Source: Alphaproteobacteria bacterium
GTDB taxonomy: Bacteria; Pseudomonadota; Alphaproteobacteria; Rhodospirillales; Rhodospirillaceae
NCBI GenBank assembly: GCA_030604885.1
Contig: JAUVUZ010000002.1
Span: forward strand, 162,631 to 226,630
DNA: 64,000 nucleotides
Direction of reading: 5' to 3'
Shown: one piece after another, positions 54,901 to 63,023 of the stretch
Position numbering within the stretch: the stretch's first letter is position 1
Layout of the letters: every line of letters begins with the position of its first letter
Notes under the pieces: generated by a model
Databases searched by the model: none
What the model was told of the DNA's origin: nothing
What the model saw: the letters and a program-made list of their open reading frames with translations, nothing else
Position numbers and translations under genes: made by a program

Positions 54901-56253
54901 TCAGACGGCGCGGGAGTGGCGGAGTTCGCCCTCGACGAGGTAGCGGTCGAAGGCGGCGCAGGCGGAGCGCACGAACGGGCGGCCCGCCTCGGTGACGGCG
55001 ACCACGTCGCCCTCCAGCACCAGCAGGCCGTCCTCCACCATGTCGGCGAGGCGCGGGTAGTCGGCGCGCAGGTCGGAGATGTCGACGCCGTGCAGCGCCG
55101 CGGTGGCGGCCACGTCCACCCGCAAATCGCACATCAGCCGCTCGATGATGGCGCGGCGCGCCTTGTCGGCCACCGAGACGGCGATGCCGCGCCGGGTGGC
55201 GAACTCGCCCGCGGCGATCGCCTCGCCGTAGGCCTTGATGTCGCCGTCGTTGACCGCGTAGCCCTGCGGCAGCTCGGAAATCCCCGAGGCGCCCATGCCC
55301 ACCAGGGCGGTGGCGGTGTCGGCGGTGTAGCCCTGGAAGTTGCGGTTGAGGGTGCCCTTGGCGAGCGCCACCGCGAGGTCGTCGTCCGGGTGGGCGTAGT
55401 GGTCGAAGCCGATTTCCACGTAGCCGCCGTCGGTCAGCATCTCGCGCGCGGTCTGCGCCTGCTCCCAGCGCTCGGCGGCGCCGGGCAGGGCGGATTCGGG
55501 GATGAGGTTCTGGTGCTTGCGCATCCACGGCACGTGGGCGTAGCCGAACACCGCCAGCCGGTCGGGCGAGAGGGTGAGGATCTTGCTCACGGTGTCGCGC
55601 ACGTTGGCGACGGTCTGGTGCGGCAGGCCGTACATCAAGTCGACGTTGATGCGGTCGATGCCCACCGCGCGCACCGCGCCGATCGCCCGCTCCACCACGC
55701 CGAACGGCTGGATGCGGTGGATCGCCTTCTGCACCTCGGGCGTGAGGTCCTGCACCCCGAACGAGGCGCGGGTGACGCCCGCCTGCGCCATCGCCGCCAC
55801 CAGGTCGGGGCGGGTGGTGCGGGGGTCCAGCTCGATGGCGATCTCGGCGTCGTCGCGGAAGCGGAACAGGCTGCGCAAGTCGTCCATCAGGCGCGCGAAA
55901 TCGTCGCCGGTGAGGATCGACGGGCTGCCGCCGCCGAAGTGCAGGTGGCGCACCGGCCGGGGCGTCTCGCCCAGGGCCCGCGCCACCAGGCGCACCTCGC
56001 GCCGCAGGGTTTCGAGATAGTCGGCCACCGGGCCGTAGCTGTTCGCGCCGCGCGTGTGGCAGCCGCAGAACCAGCAGATCACCTCGCAATAGGGCACGTG
56101 CAGATAGAGCGACAGCTCCTGCGCCTGCGGCATCGCACCCAGCCATTCGCGGAAGGTCGCGGGCGTGACCCCGGCGTGGAAGTGCGGTGCGGTGGGGTAG
56201 GAGGTGTAGCGCGGAATCCGCGTATCGTATTTGGCGATCAGCTCTGCCGGCAT
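54901..56253 (-). CDS. hemN: Oxygen-independent coproporphyrinogen III oxidase
   Basis: A 450-residue radical SAM enzyme that makes protoporphyrinogen in haem synthesis without oxygen. The cluster motif is YCEVICWFCGCHT (C-x3-C-x2-C, plus the HemN-specific next cysteine). RIPRYTSYPTAPHF is the true-HemN opening. LHFGGGSPSILT, VDLMYGLPHQT and a C-terminal lid domain follow. The ATG at 56253 has GGGAG upstream; an ATG 15 bases earlier is less well placed. Such an enzyme suggests growth with little or no oxygen. It is divergent from the hydroxypyruvate isomerase-like gene. Confidence 0.95.
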   Translation of the reverse strand: MPAELIAKYDTRIPRYTSYPTAPHFHAGVTPATFREWLGAMPQAQELSLYLHVPYCEVICWFCGCHTRGANSYGPVADYLETLRREVRLVARALGETPRPVRHLHFGGGSPSILTGDDFARLMDDLRSLFRFRDDAEIAIELDPRTTRPDLVAAMAQAGVTRASFGVQDLTPEVQKAIHRIQPFGVVERAIGAVRAVGIDRINVDLMYGLPHQTVANVRDTVSKILTLSPDRLAVFGYAHVPWMRKHQNLIPESALPGAAERWEQAQTAREMLTDGGYVEIGFDHYAHPDDDLAVALAKGTLNRNFQGYTADTATALVGMGASGISELPQGYAVNDGDIKAYGEAIAAGEFATRRGIAVSVADKARRAIIERLMCDLRVDVAATAALHGVDISDLRADYPRLADMVEDGLLVLEGDVVAVTEAGRPFVRSACAAFDRYLVEGELRHSRAV

Positions 56254-56360
56254 GGTACTCCCTTTCACCGATCAAGCTAGGCGGAGCGCGTGAGCCTTGC
56301 AAGGGGCACGCGCTCCGCGCACACTCCGGCTCGCAACCGGTCCCAGAGGAGTTTCCCGTC

Positions 56361-57194
56361 ATGCCGAGGTTTTCCGCCCATTTGGGCTTCTTGTTCCAGG
56401 AATGGCGGATGGAGACGCGATTCGCGGTGGCGCGGGAGGCGGGCTTCAAGGGCGTCGATCTCGGCTTCCCCTACGACATTCCCCTCGGCCGCCTGGGCGA
56501 CCTGCTGGCGATGAACGGCCTCGAACTCGCGTGCTTCCACGCCCCGGCGGGGGACTGGGAGGCGGGCGAGCGCGGCCTCGCGGCGCTGCCCGGCCGCAAG
56601 CAGGAGTTCATGGACGGGCTGGAGCGGGCGTTCGACCTCGCCGAGTTCGTGGAGGCGAAGCGCGTCCACGTGTTCGCCGGGCTGATCCCCGAGGACGCGG
56701 ATTTCGAGGCGGTCTACGACACCTACGTGAGCAACCTCAAGCGCGCCGCCAAGGAGGCCCGCCTGCGCAACCTCAAGGTGCTGATCGAGCCGATCTGCGA
56801 GCAGGTGTTCCCCGGCTACATGCTCGCCACCCCCGACCAGGCGCTGGCGGTGCTGGCGGATGTGGACGACAGCGGCCTCGGCATCCTCTACGACGTCTTC
56901 CACGCCCAGAACGCCCAGGGGCGGATCGCCGAAACCCTCGAGGGCGCGATGGGCGAGATCGCCCACGTCCACATCGCCGGGGTGCCGGACCGCGCCGAGC
57001 CGGACACCGGCGAGGTCAACTATCCCTATGTCTTCGACCTCCTCGACGCCCACGGCTATCCCGGCTGGGTGGGCCTGGAATACCGCCCGCGCCTCGGCAC
57101 CCTGGCGGGCCTGCGCTGGGCGAAACCCTGGGGAATCAAGCCCGACGCGGTGACCATCGCCCCCGACGCGCCGCCGGTGCCGAAGCGTCGCTGA
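56361..57194 (+). CDS. hyi: Hydroxypyruvate isomerase family protein
   Basis: A 277-residue TIM-barrel isomerase of the Hyi/OtnI group. It has FSAHLGFLFQEWRMETRFAV at the start and the metal-binding glutamates in VLIEPICEQVFPGYMLAT and GWVGLEYRPR. YDVFHAQNAQGRIAET and VHIAGVPDRAEPDTGEVNY are family hallmarks. It should interconvert hydroxypyruvate and tartronate semialdehyde, or an oxo-tetronate, with a divalent metal. AGAGGAG precedes the ATG. It is not in an obvious operon; the putative sugar-acid cluster lies just beyond hemN, so a link in metabolism is possible but not shown. Confidence 0.88.
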   Translation: MPRFSAHLGFLFQEWRMETRFAVAREAGFKGVDLGFPYDIPLGRLGDLLAMNGLELACFHAPAGDWEAGERGLAALPGRKQEFMDGLERAFDLAEFVEAKRVHVFAGLIPEDADFEAVYDTYVSNLKRAAKEARLRNLKVLIEPICEQVFPGYMLATPDQALAVLADVDDSGLGILYDVFHAQNAQGRIAETLEGAMGEIAHVHIAGVPDRAEPDTGEVNYPYVFDLLDAHGYPGWVGLEYRPRLGTLAGLRWAKPWGIKPDAVTIAPDAPPVPKRR

Positions 57195-57200
57195 AACCAT

Positions 57201-57229
57201 TTGACGCGCGGGGGGAACGGCGTTATCTA
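57201..57229 (+). promoter_or_regulatory. Promoter of tRNA-His
   Basis: TTGACG (57201-57206) and TATCTA (57224-57229) are 17 bases apart and end 15 bases before the tRNA. This is a good match to a housekeeping promoter. Confidence 0.65.
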
Positions 57230-57243
57230 CAGCGTCCCAGTGT

Positions 57244-57321
57244 GGCGGGTGTAGCTCAGTTGGTTAGAGCGCCAGTTTGTGGTACTGGATGTCGTCGGTT
57301 CGATTCCGATCACTCGCCCCA
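57244..57321 (+). tRNA. tRNA-His (anticodon GTG)
   Basis: A full cloverleaf. The acceptor stem GCGGGTG/CACTCGC has an extra G at position -1 (57244) that pairs with discriminator C73 (57318), the mark of histidine tRNA. The D arm is GCTC/GAGC. The anticodon stem CCAGT/ACTGG holds the loop TTGTGGT with GTG at 57279-57281. The T arm contains GGTTCGATTCC. The CCA end is encoded (57319-57321). Confidence 0.97.
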
Positions 57322-57387
57322 TTTTCCTTCCCGCGTCATTCCGACCTCCGCACGCGCCCCGAACGGGGCGCGCGGCGTTTTCGGCGT

Positions 57388-57879
57388 TCAGAAGGTGCGC
57401 AGCGCGAGCGGGGTGACGGTGGCCGTGGCCACGGCTTCCACCGGCTGGGGCGCGGCGGCCGGGGCGGTTTCCACCGGGCGGGGTTTGGCGAGCACGCGGT
57501 GCTCGACCCGCGCCAGGCGGTCTTCCAGCAGCGCCAGTTCGACGCGCAACGCGTCGCGCTCGGCGACCCAGGCGGCCTCGCGGGCGTCGATCTCGGCGGC
57601 GACGCGGGCCTCGATGTCGCGCTGGCGGCGTTCCAGGTCTTCCGCCATCAGGGCGCGGCTCTTGTCGATCTCTCCGGCGAGTTCGCCCCGCGCCCATTTC
57701 ACCGCGCGGGACACCTCGCCCTCGATGTCCTTCAAGCCTTCGTCCAGCTCCCGGCGCATTTCCACCTTGAGCTCGTAGGCGTTTCTCACCAGCGTCGCGA
57801 CATAGGAAACGATCGCGACGCCGAGGATGACGATGGTGCCGATCACCAGGGCGAAGCCCAGAACTGCGGCGAAATTCAT
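57388..57879 (-). CDS. Membrane-anchored coiled-coil protein
   Basis: A 163-residue protein with one N-terminal membrane helix (FAAVLGFALVIGTIVILGVA, about 3-30). A long charged coiled coil follows (about 35-125), rich in Glu, Arg and Ala, then a Pro/Ala-rich tail. I know no named family; single-helix proteins of this build often organise membranes or complexes. It is a separate gene from the CoA-binding one 24 bases upstream on the same strand, and may be co-transcribed with it. The tail lies 66 bases from the tRNA 3' end. Confidence 0.75.
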   Translation of the reverse strand: MNFAAVLGFALVIGTIVILGVAIVSYVATLVRNAYELKVEMRRELDEGLKDIEGEVSRAVKWARGELAGEIDKSRALMAEDLERRQRDIEARVAAEIDAREAAWVAERDALRVELALLEDRLARVEHRVLAKPRPVETAPAAAPQPVEAVATATVTPLALRTF

Positions 57880-57903
57880 GAAAAACTCCCTGGTGGCGCG
57901 ACG

Positions 57904-58344
57904 TCAGTGTCGCTTGGGCAAACCCTGGCGGTATATCTCGATCTTCGGGCAGCGATCCATGACGACCGTCATTCCCGCCGCGCGTCCGCGCTCCGCCGCC
58001 GCCTCGTCGATCACGTCGAGCTGCATCCACGCCACCTTGGCGCCGATGGCGATCGCTTCGTCCACCACCTTGCCCGCGTCGGCGCTGCGGCGGAAAATGT
58101 CCACCATGTCCACCGGCGTGCCGATTTCGGCGAGGCTGGCGTAGACGGTCTCACCGAGCAGGGTGCGGCCCGCCAGTCCCGGGTTGACCGGAATCACCCG
58201 GTAGCCGTGGCCTTGCAGGAACGCCATCACCTCGTGGCTGGGCCGGTCCGGGTTGTCCGACGCGCCGACCAGCGCGATCGTCGAAACCGAGGTGAGAACC
58301 TCGCGGATGGTGTCCTCTAGGGTCTGCCGGCGATCTGCGGGCAT
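57904..58344 (-). CDS. YccU-like CoA-binding protein
   Basis: A 146-residue single Rossmann domain of the CoA-binding family. It has the loop IALVGASDNPDRPSHEVMAF, then GYRVIPVNPGLAGRTLLGE, VDMVDIFRRSADAGKVVDEA, the W-M-Q strand, and the VVMDRCPKIEI end. Members resemble the CoA-binding domain of succinyl-CoA synthetase; their function is unclear. Length and order match the family. It lies 63 bases downstream of the phosphohexomutase-like gene on the same strand. Confidence 0.9.
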   Translation of the reverse strand: MPADRRQTLEDTIREVLTSVSTIALVGASDNPDRPSHEVMAFLQGHGYRVIPVNPGLAGRTLLGETVYASLAEIGTPVDMVDIFRRSADAGKVVDEAIAIGAKVAWMQLDVIDEAAAERGRAAGMTVVMDRCPKIEIYRQGLPKRH

Positions 58345-58407
58345 GTCTGCCTCCGGTCGAGTTGCTGCGATGGGTTCGCAACATCATGCCCGCCTCCCTC
58401 GACCGGT

Positions 58408-59418
58408 TCAAGACTTCGCCGCCGCGGCGACGCCCTGGGTGAGCCAGCCGGGGGAGATCGATCCCTTGCCCAGCACCACCGGCAGGTCCTCGGTCTGCTC
58501 CCTGAGTGACGCCGCGCTCGACCCGCTTTCGGAGATCGCGCGCAGCACCTTGAGCGCGTGCTTGATGGCGTCGCTGCGCGCCTTGCGCCGCGAGGCCAGC
58601 AGGCCGTTGCCCGCGATCGGCTGGCGGCCGCGCCGCGCCGAGAGAATATGTAGGCGGTGCCATTCGCGGATCGGCGCGCCGAGGTTGTCCACCATCAAAA
58701 GGCCGGTGCCGTCGCCCGAGAACGCCACGCCGACGTCGAAGCCGCCCTGCACCACCGCGGCGCCGAGGTCGGCGAGGGCGGACTCCTTGGTGCGGCCGAT
58801 CAGCGGCGCCTCTCCGCCCTGGTTGACCACCACGTGGCGGCCGGGGAGAAGCGTGGCGAGGGTGGTGACGACGTCGGCGGTGGAGCCGTTGCCCGCGTCC
58901 CACAGCACCGCCAGCTCGCCCGCCGGGCGGGCGCCGTGCAGCAGCCAGCGCAGATAGGTGTGGGCGAGGTTGACCTCGAACAGGCGGCCGTTGCCGCTGA
59001 TCGCGTCGAAGCGGTCGGTGCGGCTCGCCTCGAACCGCTCCTTGAGTTCGAAGCTCGGCAGCGGTTCGCCGTCCAGAACCGCGCGGAAGCCGATGGTGCC
59101 GTCCTCCGCCTCCGCCGAGGTGACCATCAGCGCGTGGGGCACGTCGAGGGCGCGGCCGGCGTGGATCAGCATCGGGTAGGGCGCGCAGCCGAGGTACATC
59201 ACGTCGCAGTCCGCGCCTTGCAGGCCGCCGATGGCGAGGTGGACGTGGGTGCGGTTGAGCGGCCGCCGGTCGGAGGCGACGACGATCTTGGGCGTGCGGG
59301 TGCGCGCCACCTCGACCCCGAGGTGCAGACCGAAGCGGTAGATGTCGCGGGTGCCGAAGGCGTCGTCGAAGCGGCCGCAGATGTGATGGTCTTGGTGGAT
59401 TGCGATCTTTCCGCGCAT
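58408..59418 (-). CDS. Degenerate phosphohexomutase-like protein (probable pseudoenzyme)
   Basis: A 336-residue relative of phosphomannomutase/phosphoglucomutase. The first two domains can be followed: FDDAFGTRDIYRFGLHLG, KIVVASDRRPLNRTHVHLAI, MYLGCAPYPML, then ALMVTSAEAEDGTIGFRAVL, VLWDAGNGST and FDVGVAFSGDGTGLLMVD. The phosphoserine loop T-G-S-H-N-P has become T-S-A-E-A-E (residues 100-105). The metal loop D-G-D-G-D-R has become S-G-D-G-T-G (234-239), leaving one aspartate of three. Domains 3 and 4 are missing or replaced by about 85 other residues. The ATG at 59418 has GGAGACGAG upstream, and the reading frame is intact. It therefore looks like a maintained protein without mutase activity. 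Confidence 0.75.
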   Translation of the reverse strand: MRGKIAIHQDHHICGRFDDAFGTRDIYRFGLHLGVEVARTRTPKIVVASDRRPLNRTHVHLAIGGLQGADCDVMYLGCAPYPMLIHAGRALDVPHALMVTSAEAEDGTIGFRAVLDGEPLPSFELKERFEASRTDRFDAISGNGRLFEVNLAHTYLRWLLHGARPAGELAVLWDAGNGSTADVVTTLATLLPGRHVVVNQGGEAPLIGRTKESALADLGAAVVQGGFDVGVAFSGDGTGLLMVDNLGAPIREWHRLHILSARRGRQPIAGNGLLASRRKARSDAIKHALKVLRAISESGSSAASLREQTEDLPVVLGKGSISPGWLTQGVAAAAKS

Positions 59419-59621
59419 CGCTCGTCTCCAGGGTGAGGCGTTGTTTTTCGGTTTCAGGAAAAGCACGCCTTGTGCCAAGTCCGCGCGGGATCGTAAGGTG
59501 TTGATGGGCAACGGAAACCGCGCAAGGGGCGGGCGCGGGGAGGGCTTGCGGATTCGCGAAATGCAAATGGCGCGGTGGCGTTTTGCAGTTGCGTTGCAGC
59601 AAGGGGCGTCCGCGAAATTTC

Positions 59622-59675
59622 GATAACGTTATGTTTTCAAACGAAAATGTAAGAGGTATTTAAATACCACATAAC
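59622..59675. promoter_or_regulatory. AT-rich nested palindromes upstream of rplM
   Basis: The 387-base gap before rplM has a GC-rich half (59419-59615) in which I see nothing, then an AT-rich island. It holds two perfect palindromes, ATAACGTTAT (59623-59632) and GGTATTTAAATACC (59655-59668). A pair GTTATG (59629-59634) and CATAAC (59670-59675) encloses the second. They end about 30 bases before the rplM -35. They may bind a regulator or act as an AT-rich upstream element. Confidence 0.5.
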
Positions 59676-59705
59676 AAGCTATTGAAATTCAACGAATAAA
59701 CTTCG

Positions 59706-59733
59706 TTGACACCGCGCCGCGCTGTGGCATACT
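59706..59733 (+). promoter_or_regulatory. Promoter of rplM-rpsI
   Basis: A consensus TTGACA (59706-59711) is followed after 16 bases by CATACT (59728-59733). The mRNA leader would be about 65 bases before the rplM ATG. Confidence 0.7.
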
Positions 59734-59805
59734 CCGCGCCCTTGACGGTCGGCGCGTGGTGCGCGGGCCGGCTGTTCACCGAATCAGAACAAGACGGACG
59801 GTGTG

Positions 59806-60270
59806 ATGAAAACCTATTCCGCCAAGCCCTCCGAGGTTGAGCGCAAGTGGCTGCTGATCGACGCCGAGGACGTGGTTCTCGGCCGTCTGGCGGTCATCAT
59901 CGCCACCATGCTCAGGGGTAAGCACAAGACCACCTACACGCCGCACATCGACTGCGGCGACCATGTGGTGGTGATCAACGCCGAGAAGGTGAAGCTCACC
60001 GGCCGCAAGCTGACCGACAAGCGCTTCTACTGGCACACCGGCTATCCGGGCGGCATCAAGGACCGCACCATGGCCGAGCTGCTCGAAGGCAAGACCCCCG
60101 AGCTGGTGATCGAGAAGGCCGTGCAGCGCATGGTGCCGAAGGGGCCGATGGGCCGCGCCCAGCTGAAGAAGCTGCGCGTCTACGCCGGTCCGGCGCACCC
60201 GCACGAGGCGCAGCAGCCGGAGACCCTCGACGTCGCCGCGCTCAACCCGAAGAACAAGAGGAGCGTGTAA
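59806..60270 (+). CDS. rplM: Ribosomal protein L13 (uL13)
   Basis: A 154-residue large-subunit protein. It has the family marks [58 protein letters not shown], the YWHTGYPGG loop and [19 protein letters not shown]. The ATG at 59806 is preferred over a GTG one codon earlier. It forms the conserved two-gene unit with rpsI four bases downstream. Confidence 0.98.
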   Translation: MKTYSAKPSEVERKWLLIDAEDVVLGRLAVIIATMLRGKHKTTYTPHIDCGDHVVVINAEKVKLTGRKLTDKRFYWHTGYPGGIKDRTMAELLEGKTPELVIEKAVQRMVPKGPMGRAQLKKLRVYAGPAHPHEAQQPETLDVAALNPKNKRSV

Positions 60271-60274
60271 CTCC

Positions 60275-60742
60275 ATGGCCGATGATCTCAAGTCCCTCGA
60301 GGCCCTGAAGGACGTGGTGGCCGAGCCCGCGAAGGCCGAGCCGAAGCGCGACGAACTCGGGCGCTCCTACGCCACCGGCAAGCGCAAGAACGCGGTCGCC
60401 CGCGTCTGGGTCAAGGCCGGCACCGGCAAGATCACCGTCAACGGCCGCGACATGCTGGACTACTTCCAGCGCCCGGTCCTGCGCATGGTCATCAACCAGC
60501 CGTTCGCCGTCGCCAACCGCGAGCGTCAGTTCGACGTGGTGTGCACGGTGAAGGGCGGCGGCCTTTCCGGCCAGGCGGGCGCGGTGCGTCACGGCATCTC
60601 GGTCGCGCTCAACCTCTATGAGCCGGATCTGCGCGCGGTGCTCAAGAAGGCGGGCTTCCTCACCCGCGACTCGCGCGTCGTCGAGCGCAAGAAGTACGGC
60701 AAGGCCAAGGCCCGCCGCAGCTTCCAGTTCTCGAAGCGCTAA
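60275..60742 (+). CDS. rpsI: Ribosomal protein S9 (uS9)
   Basis: A 155-residue small-subunit protein. After a charged N-terminal extension (about 1-32) common in alphaproteobacteria comes [20 protein letters not shown], then [15 protein letters not shown] and [14 protein letters not shown]. The C-terminal tail ends RRSFQFSKR; this tail reaches the P-site tRNA. AGGAG overlaps the end of rplM, so the two are coupled. A terminator follows. Confidence 0.98.
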   Translation: MADDLKSLEALKDVVAEPAKAEPKRDELGRSYATGKRKNAVARVWVKAGTGKITVNGRDMLDYFQRPVLRMVINQPFAVANRERQFDVVCTVKGGGLSGQAGAVRHGISVALNLYEPDLRAVLKKAGFLTRDSRVVERKKYGKAKARRSFQFSKR

Positions 60743-60768
60743 GCCGCTTCCGCGACTGCAACACGCCG

Positions 60769-60804
60769 GGCGAGGGCATGGAGATCCATGGCCTCGCCTT
60801 TTTT
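60769..60804 (+). terminator. Rho-independent terminator of rplM-rpsI
   Basis: GGCGAGG-G-CATGG and CCATG-G-CCTCGCC form a long stem around a short AGAT loop, followed by six T, 26 bases after the rpsI stop. Confidence 0.85.
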
Positions 60805-60821
60805 CGTTCTTGGGGGGAAGC

Positions 60822-61805
60822 ATGGACGACGCAGCGAGCGTTCTGGTGTACGTGGGCGGCGACCACAAGATCGGCGACGCGGTGATCAAGCTGCCGCTGG
60901 CGCACGCGGTGCGGCGCGCGTTTCCGCGGGCGCGCATCACCTGGCTCGCGGGCGAGGGGCGGAGCGCCCTGGCGCACGAGCTTTCGGGTCTGGTGGGTGG
61001 CGCGCTCGACGAAATCATCGAGTGCGCCGGGATCGGCCTGTCGTGGGGTGAGATGGTCGGTCCCAGGCCCCTGGCCGGGCGAAGCTTCGACGTGATCGTC
61101 GACACCCAGCTCTATTTTCTCTCCACCCTGGTGGTGCGGCGCATCCGTCATCGCCGGTTCATTTCGGGCACCCTCGGTTTCCTGTTCTCCCACGCGCGGC
61201 CGAAGGGCGGCAAGCGGCCGCCGGAGGTGACGCGGCAACTGGCACAGTTGCTGGAACTGGCGTGCGGCCATCCGATCGACTGGCACAACCGCGTCGACCT
61301 GCCCGCCGAGGCCCGCGCCGAGGCGGCGCGCCTGCTGCCCGAAGGCCCGGTCTACGTGGGCCTGGCGCCCGGCTCCGCCGAGGAGCGCAAGCGCTGGCCG
61401 CTGGAGCGCTTCCTTGCGGTGGCGCGGGAGCAGGCGGCGGCGGGGCGGACGCCGGTGGTTCTGCTCGGCCCCCAGGAATCCGCGTGGGTGGAAACGGTGC
61501 GCGCCGCCGTGCCCGAGGCGGTGCTGCCCCTGCAAGCGGCGGCGGCGATGTCGCCGGAGCTGACCGTCGCCCTGGGCGAGCGGCTGGCGGTGGCGGTTTC
61601 CAACGATTGCGGCGCCGCGCACCTGCTCGCTCTGTCGAAGGTGCCGATGGTCTCCCTGTTCGGGCCGAGCAATGCGAAGAAGTTCAAGCCCTTCACCAGC
61701 CGATGCGAGGTTCTCGACGCGCGCGCCTTCGGCGGGCCGGAGATCGTCCGCATCCCGCAGGACGCGGTTTCCCCCGCGGTGGCGCGGCTGCTCGCGGGCG
61801 CTTGA
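60822..61805 (+). CDS. Glycosyltransferase family 9 (heptosyltransferase-like)
   Basis: A 327-residue GT-B enzyme of the GT9 family, which usually adds ADP-heptose to the LPS core. The opening is VLVYVGGDHKIGDAVIKLPL, where true heptosyltransferases have a G-D-x-x-x-x-x-P pattern. FPRARITWLAGEG, VYVGLAPGSAEERKRWPLER and the donor-binding VSNDCGAAHLLALSKVPMVS with LFGPSNAKKFKPF follow. The sugar and acceptor are not determined. It sits just after the rpsI terminator, with a G-rich ribosome-binding site, and 121 bases before argC. Confidence 0.87.
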   Translation: MDDAASVLVYVGGDHKIGDAVIKLPLAHAVRRAFPRARITWLAGEGRSALAHELSGLVGGALDEIIECAGIGLSWGEMVGPRPLAGRSFDVIVDTQLYFLSTLVVRRIRHRRFISGTLGFLFSHARPKGGKRPPEVTRQLAQLLELACGHPIDWHNRVDLPAEARAEAARLLPEGPVYVGLAPGSAEERKRWPLERFLAVAREQAAAGRTPVVLLGPQESAWVETVRAAVPEAVLPLQAAAAMSPELTVALGERLAVAVSNDCGAAHLLALSKVPMVSLFGPSNAKKFKPFTSRCEVLDARAFGGPEIVRIPQDAVSPAVARLLAGA

Positions 61806-61926
61806 TCGAGCCATCCGCCGGGGGCGGGGGCGGGGCGGCATTTTTGCAGTTGCGATAAGCCCCGCAGCGGCCAATAACTTTCCCATGCGCGGACGGTCGC
61901 GCATCATTGAGGAAAGGAACGGAGCG

Positions 61927-62970
61927 ATGGCGGACCAGGTCAAGGTGGCGATTCTCGGGGCGAGCGGCTACACCGGCGCGGAACTCATCCGCCTGCTGGC
62001 GACCCACCCGCGCGTCCGCCTGACCGCGCTCACCGCCGACCGCAAGGCCGGGCAGACGATGGCCTCGGTGTTCCCGCATCTCGCGCCGTTCGGCCTGCCG
62101 GACCTGATCGCCCTCGACGCCTTCGACGCGGCGGCGGCGGATTTCGTGTTCTGCGCGCTGCCCCACGGCACCACCCAGGAAATCATCGCCGCGCTGCCGC
62201 GCGACACCAAGGTGTGCGACCTCTCGGCCGACTTCCGGCTGCGCAGCCTCGAAAGCTACGCCGAGTGGTACGGCCACGCCCACCTCGCGCCCGATCTTCA
62301 GGCCGAGGCGGTCTACGGCCTCACCGAACTGCACCGCGACGCGGTCAAGGGCGCGCGGCTGGTGGCCAACCCGGGCTGCTACCCCACCTCGGCGCAGTTG
62401 CCGCTGGTGCCGCTGCTGGAAAAGGGGCTGATCGCCCTCGACCCGATCGTCATCGATTCCAAGTCGGGCGTCTCCGGCGCGGGCCGCGCGGCGAAGGAAG
62501 GCTCGCTCTACACCGAGGTGGCCGAGGGCATGCACGCCTACGGCGTCGCCAGCCACCGCCATTCCCCCGAGATCGAGCAGGGCCTGAGCGACGCGGCGGG
62601 CCAGCCGGTGATGGTGAGCTTCACCCCGCACCTGATCCCGATGAATCGCGGCATGCTCTCGACCATCTACGTCAACCTCGCGAACGGCGCCACGGCGGCC
62701 GATCTCCACGCCGCCCTCGCCGGGCGCTACGCGGACGAGCCGTTCGTCAAGGTGCTGCCCCTCGGCCAGACGCCCCACACCCGCCACACCCGCGGCTCCA
62801 ACCTCGCGCTGATCGGCGTGGTCGCCGACCGGCGGCCCAACGGCGCGATCCTCGCCTGCGCCATCGACAACCTGGTCAAGGGTGCCTCGGGCCAGGCGGT
62901 GCAGAACATGAACGCGATGCTCGGCTTCGACGAGACCCTGGGTCTGGCCCAGGTGCCGATGTTCCCTTAA
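61927..62970 (+). CDS. argC: N-acetyl-gamma-glutamyl-phosphate reductase
   Basis: A 347-residue NADPH enzyme for the third step of arginine synthesis. It has the dinucleotide loop VAILGASGYTGAELIRLLAT, the catalytic cysteine in ARLVANPGCYPTSAQLPLVP, SKSGVSGAGRAAKEG and ASHRHSPEIEQ, and the end IDNLVKGASGQAVQNMN. The ATG at 61927 directly follows GGAACGGAGCG and gives the family length; the frame extends upstream without support. A terminator-like hairpin separates it from the next gene. Confidence 0.96.
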   Translation: MADQVKVAILGASGYTGAELIRLLATHPRVRLTALTADRKAGQTMASVFPHLAPFGLPDLIALDAFDAAAADFVFCALPHGTTQEIIAALPRDTKVCDLSADFRLRSLESYAEWYGHAHLAPDLQAEAVYGLTELHRDAVKGARLVANPGCYPTSAQLPLVPLLEKGLIALDPIVIDSKSGVSGAGRAAKEGSLYTEVAEGMHAYGVASHRHSPEIEQGLSDAAGQPVMVSFTPHLIPMNRGMLSTIYVNLANGATAADLHAALAGRYADEPFVKVLPLGQTPHTRHTRGSNLALIGVVADRRPNGAILACAIDNLVKGASGQAVQNMNAMLGFDETLGLAQVPMFP

Positions 62971-62981
62971 ATAGGTTCGAC

Positions 62982-63007
62982 GCGCGGCCTTCGGGCCGCG
63001 CCCCCTT
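62982..63007 (+). terminator. Rho-independent terminator after argC
   Basis: GCGCGGCC and GGCCGCGC form an 8-bp stem around a TTCG tetraloop, followed by CCCCTTTT. Confidence 0.7.
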
Positions 63008-63023
63008 TTGCCGGAGTTTGCCG

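Noticed and set aside
56263..56276. FNR-type half-site (TTGAT) before hemN
   Set aside because: Only one half matches TTGAT-N4-ATCAA (CTTGATCGGTGAAA on the minus strand), and it is about ten bases from the start codon. This is too weak and too close to claim oxygen control.
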